Below, piece by piece: positions 1 to 11,215 of a stretch of 64,000 bases of DNA. A model generated the notes under the pieces. That model was not told where the DNA came from and searched no databases. It saw only the letters and a program-made list of their open reading frames with translations. The stretch comes from Antedon bifida (lineage: Eukaryota; Echinodermata; Crinoidea; Comatulida; Antedonidae), in NCBI GenBank assembly GCA_963402885.1, contig OY727098.1, positions 15,424,717-15,488,716 on the forward strand, in the 5' to 3' direction. Numbering within the stretch: the stretch's first letter is position 1; every line of letters starts with the position of its first letter. Both the position numbers and the translations under genes were made by a program.

Positions 1-477
1 CTGCTCCCTTGTCAACTAGCTGTAAGTGGGCCACATTTCCTCCTGGATTTATTAATAGTTTATAAATTATCTTTTTTGAATAAAAAACAAAATTAAATTG
101 ACACTTTTTGTTCACGAACTGTCAACAACAAACAACTTCAAAATATAATCAGCGGGCCCACCAAGCGTGTATGGACAACAACATAATTTACCTTCTGCGT
201 TAAGGTCTGTGCATGCTCTGTGAACCATGCGATACAAATTCACCAATCATGTAGCTTATAGTAGGATTTGCTTACACCACGATAGCAACCGAACAACTTT
301 ACAAAATCAGCTCTCATTGGCTGTACATACTTTATTGACCTTTAATAACTGAATATTCATAGGATTTACAGAATGACTAAGTCAATGACACCAAATAAAA
401 GTGATCCACGTCAACTCTGTTGAATGTTAGTCTCATTAGTTAGCTCTTCAGATGACAACTTCAAAATGTCAACCTAC

Positions 478-3400
478 CTGTAATATGGGGTTGAATGGCA
501 TGGCATGAGAAACATAACTGATGCTGTTCCACCAGATGCTGCTACCAATCTTAGATATTCCATGACTTGAATGACACCTCTCTGGTGAACGAGTCCAGTG
601 TAAGCTGCTATAAAGATGCTAGCAATTACTAAGACCAACATAATCACCAAAGACTGTTTGGTTCTTATCATATTAAACATTGCTACACCTTTTAAAAGAA
701 ATAAAAAACACAGCTGACAATTTAAATTATCAAAGTACTATTAATACAGTATTTAAAAGCTTGATAGCTGTAAGAATATACGGTGGTAACATAAGGTCCG
801 GGAATTAATCTGTAGATGAAGGCATGGCATGAACTTACCATTAAACACTGCAACAATAGGTAGCAATCCCATTAAAAATCTGAACTCTTTGTGACCAAGA
901 AAACTGGAAAAAGAAAAGAATTATTATAAAAAATGAGATACAGAAAGATATCTTTTATACAATATTTTATTTGAAAATATGCTTGAGGAAAACCCTACTT
1001 CAATTATGCTGATGATCATCAATCGGTGGTTCAAAGAAATATTTCAAGGAAGACGACAAATTCAAGAAAAGGAAAATGGTCAGGACAACAAACAGGATGA
1101 AATCATTTTATGTGGCATTTACAGAGACAACCTCAATCAATCAATTTAAAGCTGGTTTGGAGAAATACTGGTCAGTCTGACCACCATATGAAATGTTCTC
1201 CTTATAATGATTGAGACAATGGTTCATTCATGGAGGGACACACAGGCACTGCCTTAAATGTCTCAACATCAAGGTATATTAAGGTAATACAAAAAGCAAA
1301 ATTTAAACCTACCTATATATAATTATGGTCCATAAAATGATAAATAGCCACTGCTTTAACTGTCTGCCATGATAAAAGACCCCAATAGCAAACAGTACAA
1401 TTTGAGGACCCAATAGCACTGGAAAGCCCTGGGTTATATACCAATACCATGGATGAACACCATAAAAACCAGCCATGTTATAGAACAGGTTAAACTTGAG
1501 GAAATTTAATTGAACGAGAATCCACTAAGAAAAGAAAAATATAACATATAGTGTGAGAACGTGTATTGTATAGATCACTTTTAATTCTCAAAATACAGTA
1601 GGCCTACATGTTTGGCTAGAAACATGGTTAAAAAGAATTGTAATGATTAATTTTAAATTATGCCATGATCAATTAGAAATTCATAATAATGCAAGATTTG
1701 TTTGTTTAGGATGGCTAATTTATTATGTTACAGACGAAATAAATTATATTTACCTTCCCATAAAATATTCTGTCTAATACAAGAGATAGCAACAGCAAAG
1801 AAATAGAAATAGGTGCAAGAAATTTAAATATGAACTTCAGTTTGTATTGTTCTACCAGAAAATGTTGAAATACAAGAGGAAACCAGATGATAGCAACAGT
1901 TGGTCTTATGATAACAGCCAGACCAACTACAACCAGATATATCATACTAAAAAATAAACACAATAGATATTTTCATATTATACAGATATTGACTGCTTAG
2001 AGGTTAAATATAAGATTTGACATCCCTGAGGAAATGATATTATGTTAGCGCTAGCTGAGGGAAATATATATTCCCCAAGAACATAATATCATTCCCGAGT
2101 GGATGTCAAATCTTATATTTTACCGATATAAAAGGCGATATCTGTTATATTACATAGCCAACAAGTTGAATGTAACTGCTGGGTCGGGTGTAGCTATTCA
2201 CCTTACCTTGCGAAGAACAATATACAGATAATTACTAATTAATGATTCCTTGGCAATAAAATATTCACTTTACAACTCCCTTTTGGAGCTTTAAGAGGAC
2301 TTCTAATGTGCTCTTATATGTATTACCCCATACCAAGTTACCATATTGAATATGAGGTAATACCAAGGTGTTATACATTGTGGACAGACAAATGAGCACG
2401 GCGCCGTTTTGTGGCAGCACTTGACACCCTTAGGGGAGAATAAAGTTCTTGTATGTGTCATGCACACCTGGGAGCAATTCAGCCCAGTTAGGCTGCAAGA
2501 CAAAGGTTATTCCTCGACATTTACATTTATGGTAAATCTATATCATGCTTTCAAACCACATCTCAATTGAGGTTTAATGAGTGGAGTAGAAATAGTTCTC
2601 AGTTATGTAACCTGACACTACTGTAGGATTTTGATTCATATTGAATGACTTTGGTATTGGAAAGCAAACTCCACTAAGGTTTACCAATTAAGAAGTACAT
2701 TGTGGAAGAGAATCATGCTATAAAATGTAATTAATTGAGTCATGTCTAATTACCATCAGCCCAACTATCAACATCTTACCTGTTCTTATGTTGACATAAG
2801 ACAGAGTAATAAGTTAGTGCCACAGATGTGAGAACCATTTCCATTGTGTTTGCTAATGTACGGGTTGCTGTGAATAACACAAACCAGTTTGTTAAATGCG
2901 CGATGAGCTATTACAGAATATTAAAGAAAATAACAAATAGCATTCACACAAATTTAGAAAAACACCATAGTAGAGAATGTGAAAGCACCCTTATGCTATT
3001 TCGCAGCACATACAGTATTCTATTGTCATGAAAGGATACGACAAGCAAGGCAATGTTTGGGCTGGTCAGGTTTTTGGCAAAAAGGTAAATATGAAGATCT
3101 CCAATAGCACTGAAAACACCCTGAAGCATTCGAGGACTGTGGATCTAAGAAAATAAAATAATGCATTTAAATTTTAAAATTTGTAGAGTAAAAAACAGGT
3201 TTACAGTATATATCATAAAATAAACGTAGCCTAGGCATTTAAGTATAGGCCTAGACTACTGTCCAGTTATAAAGTATAAAGACCTATTTTCTCAACACAA
3301 ACTCTTACCAGAAAAAGTGGAAAATCCAAATGTAGCAACTGCAAGATCTTAAACAGAACTGCAAAGAGAAATGGATGGAGATATCCCCTTATGCCGATGT

Positions 3401-6058
3401 CCCATTCCCATGTGAGGTAGCCATATGTAACTGAATGTTTAGGAAATAACCAAGGTATTCCATTGGCACACATTGCCCATTTCATATTTATAACCATCCC
3501 CATTGAAAAAACTAGAAGTACAAGTAGTGAGGAAGAAGAAAGTACATTTCTAAATAACAAAATTGGTGCTACTGTAGTTTTAATGTTATATGACCAACGG
3601 TTTGCATTCTATGCAGCTTGTCATATCAATGGAAATATGTTAAGCTATCTAAATATTCCACTTATTTTTTACATGTTGATGTTTGAGCTATCAAGGGTAG
3701 GTTCAAAAGGGGCCTGGGCCCTGCCTAAATTTCGGAAATAATTAATAAAATAAATTCTATTTTTCCTATTTTTTCTAATACGCAAGTATATAAATATATT
3801 GCCTGTTTTCCTAGACGCATTGGAAACATAATTCTTAACACAAATTAAAACACCAAGCTCTGTAGATCTTGACAATCGGTGGTTCCCAAACAGAACATGC
3901 ACATCTACCATACTCAAATGTGTGTTATGCATTTCCAACCATCTATGGGTATCATTTAATTAAAATTCGTTATTTTTGTATAAAACATTAAAATATTTTA
4001 ATCTGAAATGATCTTTTGCGCCACTTCAGCCCCACCATGGTTGGGGTTGAGAAAAAATGTTAGAAAATATGGGCCTTTAGTTAACAATATTATTGGTTTG
4101 TACTGTATAGTTTAGTTTATTTTATAGAGAGGTTAATCCCTTGATGTAATTGAAGTGCCTTCTCCTAGAATAGAAACTTTCAGGAACAGTTTTATTTACA
4201 GGGCACCATTAAATACCTGTATGCTTCCCTCTGAAGAAATGCGGTGTCACTAAATTAGTTTAAGTCTGTTTTAAACAAGTATTGGATACTGAAATAAAAA
4301 GTGATATGTAGTGTATAGTATATTTTTGTATAGTTAGAATAGATAGAATAGAATCACTAATAATTTAAGAAGCACAAATGAAATGAAAATAACATCTCAC
4401 TAGATCTAGAATATTGTTATCTAGAATAGGTGATTTTAAGATTGTCTATTGATAGTTTACCACACTTGGTGGATAACCACTTGTTATTGTCAGGATCTTT
4501 TTTCCCCAATTTGTGCTGGCAGCCTATCTCTAAAACTTGGAAACAGAACATTTTCTAACATTACCAAAATTAAAAAAACGAATCGTAACATGCACAGGCC
4601 ATTTATTAGCTTAGGCTGTACTACAAAGATTGTACGAACAGAATAGTATCGATCAAAAAAGCAATGTCTACAAGCGTCAACATTTGACGGTATTGGCATT
4701 GTAAACTTGTTTAGTTGCAGATTAGTTTTTATTTTACGCCACTCACGTTTATCAATTGTTTGAATGCAATGACTTTTTCGAAATGAAAAATAAGTTCATG
4801 TCTGAAAGACAATTGTTTGAGTAATAAAGTATTGAAAATTGGAAGGAAATTAATAAAGTTTACACAATATGCGCTCTATTAAATGTGTCAAAAGAGATAA
4901 AAACATTTAGGTGGTCGAAATTAGCTCATTAGCTTTGATAACAAGTTAAAAGAATAAAAAACGCGAGAGATAGAGAGGCAGCATGCCTTTCATCATCCTC
5001 TCATAAGCTGTGTTTATGTAGATGATGTACATCGCTGTTCCACAACCGATAGGTCGCGGGGAAAAAATAATAATGGGTCGCAAAATTGTTTCCCGAAACT
5101 TTTTATAAATTATACACTGATCTAGATGAGAAATGTTCTCAGTTTTTCCGATTTCACATTTTAAATCTACAGTTTTTTCCCTATGTTGAGGCGAATAGCG
5201 TACCGTCACAATTGGGAATCGATGACGGTGAAATTGAGACTTTTGACACATAGTTCGTTGTTAATATACAAGTGGGGAATCCCCATTTAGGACGTGGATT
5301 TAATACCTCCCAACTGGTTCTACGAATTTTTCTGTAGTTTGCAAAAGAGTGTGTAACTAACTGAAAAACTGCCAACTTTGATGTACCGGTGGTGGGAACT
5401 TTTACAATGAACATTCAACAGAAACAGGTCCATCCCAAATGGTGTTACATTCATAGCGATGTTATTCAGGCCCTAGCCATGGTTTGGGAGAACCCCTTGA
5501 CGTTAGCATTGAACAACTGTTATCCTTAGTCGCGTTTGTTTATAGGCGGAAATTGCGAGTGCTCTATTATTAGAGTGTCATTTCCGGCCAACTAGAGGTG
5601 CCATTTATCATGAATTTTACGTGTGAGAGTACCATTTCCGGCCATCTAGGGTTGTCATTTAACAAAATTCGGGCGAGGAGGGGAAGTGTTCGCTATGGAT
5701 TAAGCGGGTTTCGCTTTAACCATAAACACACCCCAGGTAATTTTTAAGGGTGGGTACGAAACTACATTCACCCCTTCTTCTTGCCAACAGTTCAACATGT
5801 AAAAGGATATTTGAAGACCATTTTGTGAGCAACCTCCACCGATTGCCAATACTCATCAGGAACAAACCAAGTCTGTACAAACAATGCATTCACAAACCGA
5901 AAAACAACCAACAGCAAGAGCAAACGATGCCATCCCAACTTCTCTAACATGATGGCGACAACTGTAAGACTAGGACTAGGTGTCAGGTTACTCGATTTGT
6001 CATCAGGCTGTTGAGTTAGCAATGTTTCTGTTTGGTGCTGTTGTGGTCGTCTTGCCAT
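478..6058 (-). CDS. PIGB: GPI mannosyltransferase 3 (PIG-B), eight coding exons, 3' end missing
   Basis: The enzyme adds the third, alpha-1,2-linked mannose to the GPI-anchor precursor in the ER membrane (glycosyltransferase family 22). Exons read on the minus strand: 6058-5811, 3426-3309, 3144-3040, 2907-2780, 1946-1754, 1524-1313, 903-839 and 688-478. All junction phases agree and give about 426 residues. Family hallmarks are the N-terminal hydrophobic segment followed by FVPDEYWQ (about residues 65-72, with the conserved Asp-Glu), YGYLTWEW, TRTLANTME, IIRPT, LVQLNFLKFN, LGHKEFRF, YTGLVHQRG and MPCHSTPYY. The last visible exon ends in phase 2, so the C-terminus lies past base 1. The start was taken at MARRPQQ (6058); an in-frame ATG eight codons upstream (6082) lies inside a repeat. 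The introns after exons 1 and 3 look U12-type. Identification is by recognised motifs and is secure. Confidence 0.95.
2005..2121. mobile_element. Short foldback element (MITE-like) in PIGB intron 4
   Basis: About 40 bases reading AAATATAAGATTTGACATCC onward are repeated in inverted orientation at the other end (to 2121) with few mismatches. They enclose a short core, giving a roughly 117-bp hairpin-capable element. No coding capacity is seen. Confidence 0.75.
2240..2400 (-). pseudogene. LINE reverse-transcriptase fragment in PIGB intron 4
   Basis: Read on the minus strand this gives YNTLVLPHIQYGNLVWGN followed by a lysine/leucine-rich stretch and a stop. It matches the late reverse-transcriptase region of CR1/L2/Jockey-like non-LTR retrotransposons. 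It is a short dead fragment with no start or flanking ORF. Confidence 0.65.
2908..3039 (-). other. U12-type GT-AG intron in PIGB (intron 3)
   Basis: The 132-bp intron begins with the exact minor-class donor GTATCCTTT. It carries TTCTTTAAT (2928-2920) about 13 nt before the terminal AG. It joins the exon ending ALLV in phase 0 to LIAHLTNWF, restoring the PIG-B reading frame. Reading through instead gives an unrelated tail that runs to a stop. Confidence 0.85.
3427..5810 (-). other. U12-type AT-AC intron in PIGB (intron 1)
   Basis: On the minus strand the intron begins ATATCCTTTT and ends TTAC. A branch-site-like TTCCTAAAC (3445-3437) lies about 11 nt before the 3' end. Cutting there joins AA to A and gives Lys-Tyr-Gly-Tyr-Leu-Thr-Trp-Glu-Trp, the conserved PIG-B sequence. 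No GT-AG pair near either end gives that join. Confidence 0.9.
5570..5660. repeat. Dispersed repeat with internal near-duplication
   Basis: The block contains GAGGTGCCATTTATCATGAA and a second related unit (ACCATTTCCGGCCATCTAGG). An inverted, clearly related copy is at 15262-15345 in a HENMT1 intron. The family is not identified. Confidence 0.5.
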
Positions 6059-6064
6059 ACTAAA

Positions 6065-6182
6065 GCAAAGAATATATATCACAAGAATGAGTAATCCGTA
6101 GTTTTCCCTGTAACAGTAATATTGTTCATGCGGTAGGGCGCCTCCATAAGTCGGGATGTATACAACTTTTTGTGACGGTCAC
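6065..6182 (+). mobile_element. MITE copy abutting the PIGB start codon
   Basis: This is the same family as the element at 30557-30672: AAGAATGAGTAATCCG, then GGGATGTATACAACTTTTTG about 75 bases on. Its left end lies within about 10 bases of the PIGB ATG at 6058, so a transcribed PIGB leader would probably run through it. A third, inverted copy lies at about 9130-9228. Confidence 0.65.
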
Positions 6183-6379
6183 ACTAATCTAAGCCTGGAC
6201 CACCAATAGTGCTTCCATGATAAAAAATGTTATCAACTACACGTTAACATCATATTAAATATTAAATGCTAGTTGGATATTTAATTGTTCGTTTTATGCA
6301 ATTTATTTAGTAAAAAACTGCCGAATAGACAGTTCATGTGAATACCGGTCGTCGGCCTTCCTTTGTGAACTAATTTAGC

Positions 6380-6560
6380 ATGGTGGTAAATAATTTTCTG
6401 TAGAACTAGAAGAGAAAAATTAAAAAAAAATATCAATCCGTGCGTGATGCATGTTGGGATTTATAGCGGGCCGCTAAAATTATTAGAATTGACATAATTT
6501 TATAGGTTCATATGGTATTTATTTTTACAAAAAATGTAGGTCTAGTGTTTGTAATATACA
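6380..6560 (+). mobile_element. Partial copy of the TTAA-flanked element family
   Basis: It shares ATATCAATCCG, GGATTTATAGCGGGC, GCTAAAATTA and a trailing TATTTATTTTTACA...AATGTAG with the interior of the full element at 60471-61096. The ends are not recognisable here. Confidence 0.55.
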
Positions 6561-6904
6561 AAGATAAAAATTAATGTTTCGAGTTTCGTAATATTTATTC
6601 AACCAAAAAAAATATTATTTAACATAAATATTAAACATTTTAACATAATATTTCTACTATTTTTTTTTTTTTTTGGCTGGGATATGGTTTAGAAGTATTA
6701 AACTTGTCTCAATCACAACCCTAACAAAAAAAATATTAGAAATAGTTTAATAAGGAAAAAGGTATACGCCTTATTTAGACTTCAAATTATATACTGTAAG
6801 TAATTATGAAAATAAATATATGTAAATGACAGTTATATTTTTACTCATGGTAATTAGACAAATAAAAATACTTTATACATTTCTTAACAATTATTACAGT
6901 CAGT

Positions 6905-7320
6905 AAGTTTATCATCTAAATCATTCACAGAGTTGGTCCTGAGAAGGTTATACAATATTTAGATTTGGTTAATCTAACAAGTGGTACAAGTATCTTACGT
7001 GGATTTCTAAAATTATATTTGTTTATAACAGTAGATTTAGAAAACAATTCAAGAATAGGTCTAGGTAGTGAGCCCTTTATGAATTTAAACATAAAAATAG
7101 AGATTTGAATGTTATGGATATCAGTAATTTTAAGAATATTTGATTTCTTAAACAATGGTTCAGAATGAGAATCAAATGGAGCTAAATGCATAATTCTAAT
7201 TACACGTTTTTTGCAACTTTAATAGTTTATCAAGATGAGATGGGTAATCAGCTGCCCAAATAAGGTTACAGTATTGTAAATGGGGGAGTACAAGTGTGTT
7301 ATAAAGTTGTATTAAAATAT
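6905..7320 (-). pseudogene. LINE reverse-transcriptase 3' fragment with a frameshift
   Basis: The minus strand reads LYNTLVLPHLQYCNLIWAAD, then a leucine/lysine-rich helix, then a segment starting RVIRIMHLAPFDSH that stays open for about 80 residues. The two parts are out of frame by one base at an A run near 7215. The motif order matches the C-terminal reverse-transcriptase region of CR1/Jockey-like LINEs. It is a decayed fragment. Confidence 0.7.
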
Positions 7321-7489
7321 TGTAAGGGAACAAATGTTTAAGCTTATTTATTTAAGCATACTGTTTTTGGATTTTTTAAATTGTCAATACATTTATTTGA
7401 GTTTTTGCGTGACTTGACTAAATAACACTGATAGTACAGGGTATACTGTAGGCCTCCCCACGGATATTTTTTTCTTGATATATCTTACC

Positions 7490-8742
7490 GGGTAGTAACA
7501 AAGTGCGAGGCAGCGAGGCAGGTAAGGCAAGCGAGGCAAGTCAGAAATTTATGCGAGGCATCGTTTTAGCATCATCAAAAATGCGAGGCATCATTTTATC
7601 ATTTCTCAAAATTGCGAGGCAGGAAATCACCGAAATTGAAGTAGCCTAGGCCCACTAGTTCGCTTTTGCACCTGCCTTGTATTTTAACTCGAAATTTGTT
7701 AACCAATTATCCTGAATACCACTCCTTAGAATTAGTAGACCTACTTTAATGAAGAAAATCATATAAAAGTAACAATAAATCCGTTAAATTGGTGATTTTA
7801 CAGACGTTTTCCTCGCATAATGTTCGCGAATTTCGCACACTCAATGTTCAATATTTTCGTTTCTATGGAACGCCAAAAGAGCAAAATTAATTAGAGGGCT
7901 AAAAACTCTGTGGAATCCATATATTTAACGCATTATTTGGTGAAAATCACGTACAATTATTTTCAATAGGTTTTGTCACTGTCACTTGTCAGGAAGGAAA
8001 AATGTTACTGTTGATACTGTCTAGTATAGTTGACCGTTGAATACAATACACAAGAGACACGGATGAATGCGTTCGTTTCGTTGCTATAATGTTTATCAAA
8101 CGCATTCGGTTCTGGAATACGACGGCGAGAAATTTAACTTTAAACTTCAATTTTATCAGTTTCTGAAAGAATTAAGCTTTGAAATTTGCAATATACCCTT
8201 AATAATCAATTCCAAACAGGTGGCTGCTCTCTGGTGGTAGGATTTATTGCTCTAGTAGGTATCTGGTGGTATCTGGTGGTGTTTAGTAGGACCCGTTCGA
8301 GAGACATGTTAAATTAATTGTAAAGTGAACACGCTCGAAATGCCAACAAACATTTGATGAGTGTCGCTATAACAATTATTGTTTATCAAAAGTTAAAGAC
8401 TATCGTTCAGATTTCAAAAATATGGCGCATACGGATGCAAAACTTTTGAACAGTTTGAACTTTTGTAAAAGTAAAATTTAACACGATATGACTTGAATGA
8501 AAAACAAAATCGTTACATAACATGATGAGTGTATACACGAATCTATTTAGATACACTACGTCTATTATAAAAATATAAATAATTGATTATTAGGCCTATA
8601 ATATAGCATAATAGCACGTTAAGATATGCCTCGCACCTTTTTGGAATTGTAAACTATATGCCTCGCACTTTTGGAAATGATAAAATGATGCCTCGCACAA
8701 ATATTTGGCCTGCCTCGCGTGCCTCGCACTTTGTCAACACTC
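7490..8742. mobile_element. Non-autonomous TIR transposon with 9-bp target duplications
   Basis: The ends are inverted repeats of about 100 bases built from repeated TGCGAGGCA words: left 7500-7620 reads forward, right 8620-8735 reads reverse complement. The direct repeat TATCTTACC occurs at 7481-7489 and again at 8743-8751, immediately outside the inverted ends, and fits a 9-bp target-site duplication. Long subterminal inverted repeats plus 9-bp duplications resemble Mutator-like elements. No transposase ORF is visible in the 1.25-kb body, so it would need a helper. Confidence 0.75.
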
Positions 8743-9129
8743 TATCTTACCAATAATGAACTCATTGTTATAATTAATATCACAAACATTATATAATTAT
8801 GGCCTAGAAGCCGCTGTTATTTCATATAAATTATGGTGAATGCACGAAACTTCGGAGCCTTACAAGCATAATAAGGTTATTCAATGCAATTTATAGATAA
8901 CATTAACAATAATTGTTTTGTTTTTTTTTCCAATAAAAAAAAAACATTCGTAGTAAATCTTAATTTTACAGACTCATATTATTGTACAGTTGTGTAGCCT
9001 ATTTCCTATAGAATAACTTTCCGTATCCCTACTCGACGTGCAAGGCGCCCTTGAAATACTTTAATTGATCGAATAGGAAGTGTGATATCTTCCTATGTAC
9101 TAGACTAGAATATCTATTAAAAAGTCTTC

Positions 9130-9228
9130 TTCAGTCTGTATACATCCACACTCATGAGGGCGGGCATCCAGGCTCTATATTACAAATTCTAATGCAAAAA
9201 TCGTGGATTACTCATTCTTGTGATATTC
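9130..9228 (-). mobile_element. Inverted MITE copy
   Basis: Read on the minus strand it shows AAGAATATCACAAGAATGAG, TAATCCACG and then GTGGATGTATACAGAC. This is the layout seen at 6065-6182 and 30557-30672. Confidence 0.6.
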
Positions 9229-9836
9229 TTTGACGAATCATCCAATGTAAACAGATACCCAGCTGGTTGGCCTAGGCTTATTTAGGCATGATTTATATTA
9301 CTTACATTATGTAGTTTACAGCCCAAAGTTACTAACATACAGTATAATCAAAGAACCTAGGCCTAGGCTAGACCTATTATTAGTATACTGTATATATATA
9401 TTTAAAGAGACGAATCTCCTCTCGGTTCATTTTGCGTTCAAAACACTGTCATCCATGTATCGGAACGGAAGTACAGGGTCGTAAGGTCACATATTGGCGC
9501 CCTCAATGGCTAAGAGCAACAGCACATCATGGTTTTTGAAAAAAATTACAGGTAGGCCTATAAATTATTACACAGTACTGTATTATTACAAAGTAAGTTT
9601 GCCAGGGGAGGGTCAGAAAATCGCTGCAATGTGGTTGGCCAAATATTTTATGCTGTAAAACTTTAAAATTTATATTTTGTGCATGCATGGTCTAAGCTAA
9701 CTCTTAACATGGAGGTACAAAATAATTATTTTTTACCTCATAGTCTTACTCTTAGATTACACTATCTTTGACTTTACAACCACCCATCAGACAGTTACTT
9801 ACTTGGGCTCGAATCTAACCACTAGCCATCAGCGCA

Positions 9837-9908
9837 AGCTCGGTGGTCTAGAGGTATGAACGCCAGGCTAGTGATCTGGAGGTCGTGGGTTCGAGTCCCA
9901 CCCGAGAA
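9837..9908 (+). other. tRNA-like sequence, probably a SINE head or tRNA pseudogene
   Basis: The segment has a perfect 5-bp T stem (GTGGG/CCCAC) around TTCGAGT, which includes a good B box. It also has a 5-bp anticodon stem with a 7-nt loop (anticodon position reads AGT) and an A-box-like TGGTCTAGAGG. The first two acceptor pairs fail and the D stem is poor. About 30 bases upstream a second B-box-like GATTCGAGCCC reads on the other strand. It is probably not a working tRNA. Confidence 0.45.
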
Positions 9909-10297
9909 CTACTTGCGAAGTATTCTCAAATGTACTTAGTATATAGTACACATTATGTCAGAGTAGGGCAAAACATCTAATTACTCAACTCCCTGACGCA
10001 AAAACTACAATTACAGTCTTTGTTTTTGCAAAATATGTTAATTTTGAGCATTTATTGAATGAGATATTTATTTATTTATTACCATCTTTACTGAGGGTAG
10101 CCTATCCAGTTCCAAATAGAACTGATTATTCAGGGCCCTCGATAAAACATACATACTGTACAACACATAAAATATTAAATATTCAAATGACATAATATAT
10201 ATTAAAGGCTTAAAATGTACAATGATTATATAATATTCATATAAAAGTTAAAATCGTTGACAGATAAAAAATATATATATACATAGTACGAACAATA

Positions 10298-10630
10298 TTA
10301 ACTGGAAATAAATTTTTTAAGTTCACGTTTAAAGGAAATAACATTTTCAGATTGTCGAATGATTTTAGGAATCATATTAAAATACATAGGCGCTTTACTG
10401 AAACATTGTTTAAAAATCTCTAAAGAAGGTCGAGGAATAATATAATTGCAATTAGAGATGGATCTGGTAGTAGGTCGACCTCCGGGCTGAGTCCTGGTTA
10501 ACATGCGACTGATGTAATCCGGAACGGTATTGATGGATGCCCGATAGGCGAGACAACCAAGTTGAAACTGATAACGTTGAGAAACGGATGAGATAGAAAT
10601 GGTGTTATCAAAGTAGATATCTAAGTAATA
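10298..10630 (-). pseudogene. LINE ORF2 C-terminal fragment
   Basis: The minus strand stays open for over 100 residues, including QRYQFQLGCLAYRASINTVP, SKAPMYFNMIP and a lysine-rich end FKRELKKFI before the stop. The LAYRA... / APMYFN.IP / FK..LK order is typical of the extreme C-terminus of CR1/L2/Jockey LINE reverse transcriptases. The upstream part is missing. Confidence 0.6.
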
Positions 10631-10784
10631 CTCACTAATTGGATATTTTTTCTAGACAAAAACCACTTAAAACAATTCCTAGAATTTTAATAAAATCGGC
10701 AAAAGAAAATCCCGGACCGATTTTGGCAGTGGCGGACTACTTTTGGCCAACTATTTGTTAGCCAATTTGTTAGCCAATTGCTAA

Positions 10785-11215
10785 GTTATGGAATAACCTA
10801 AACATAGATTCTAGAAATGCGACAAGTCTTGCTAAATTCAAAGAGCATATTTAATTTAAATGCACAAGACTTGTAGGCAGGTTAATTTCCATGTTTTATG
10901 ATGTATTATTTTTATATTACAGTACTTAAATTTGCATCTTTTAATTTAATAAGTGTTTTTCTTTTTTATAAATTCTGTTAATCCTTTTTACTTTTAAATC
11001 AAATTATTATTACTTGCTTGAATGTATTGTGTATATGTTAAAATTGTTTTTATGTTTTTATCATGGGAAAATTTTCTCTATGGTTTTTATACCACACTGT
11101 ATATACCTTTGTTGTTAATTTTAAGAATTATTTATGGCCTTGCACGGCCTTGACGAAAAACACCTTTTGGTGATCAAGTTCTCCGTGTTGAAATAAAGCA
11201 TTTATTATTATTATT
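10785..11215 (+). mobile_element. LINE 3' end with a (TTA)n tail
   Basis: The plus strand reads WNNLN then NATSLAKFKEHI before a stop. About 300 bases of 3' UTR follow, ending GTTGAAATAAAGCATTTATT and ATTATTATT. The short microsatellite tail is the usual 3' end of CR1/L2-type elements. It is opposite in orientation to the fragment at 10298-10630. Confidence 0.6.

Noticed and set aside
1-60. A last PIGB exon at the very left edge (acceptor-like CCAG on the minus strand)
   Set aside because: Joining it to the exon ending at 478 gives a stop within about 11 codons and no PIG-B similarity.
9837-9908. A functional tRNA with an AGT anticodon
   Set aside because: The acceptor and D stems are imperfect and a second tRNA-like piece sits beside it in the opposite orientation, so a SINE or pseudogene is more likely.
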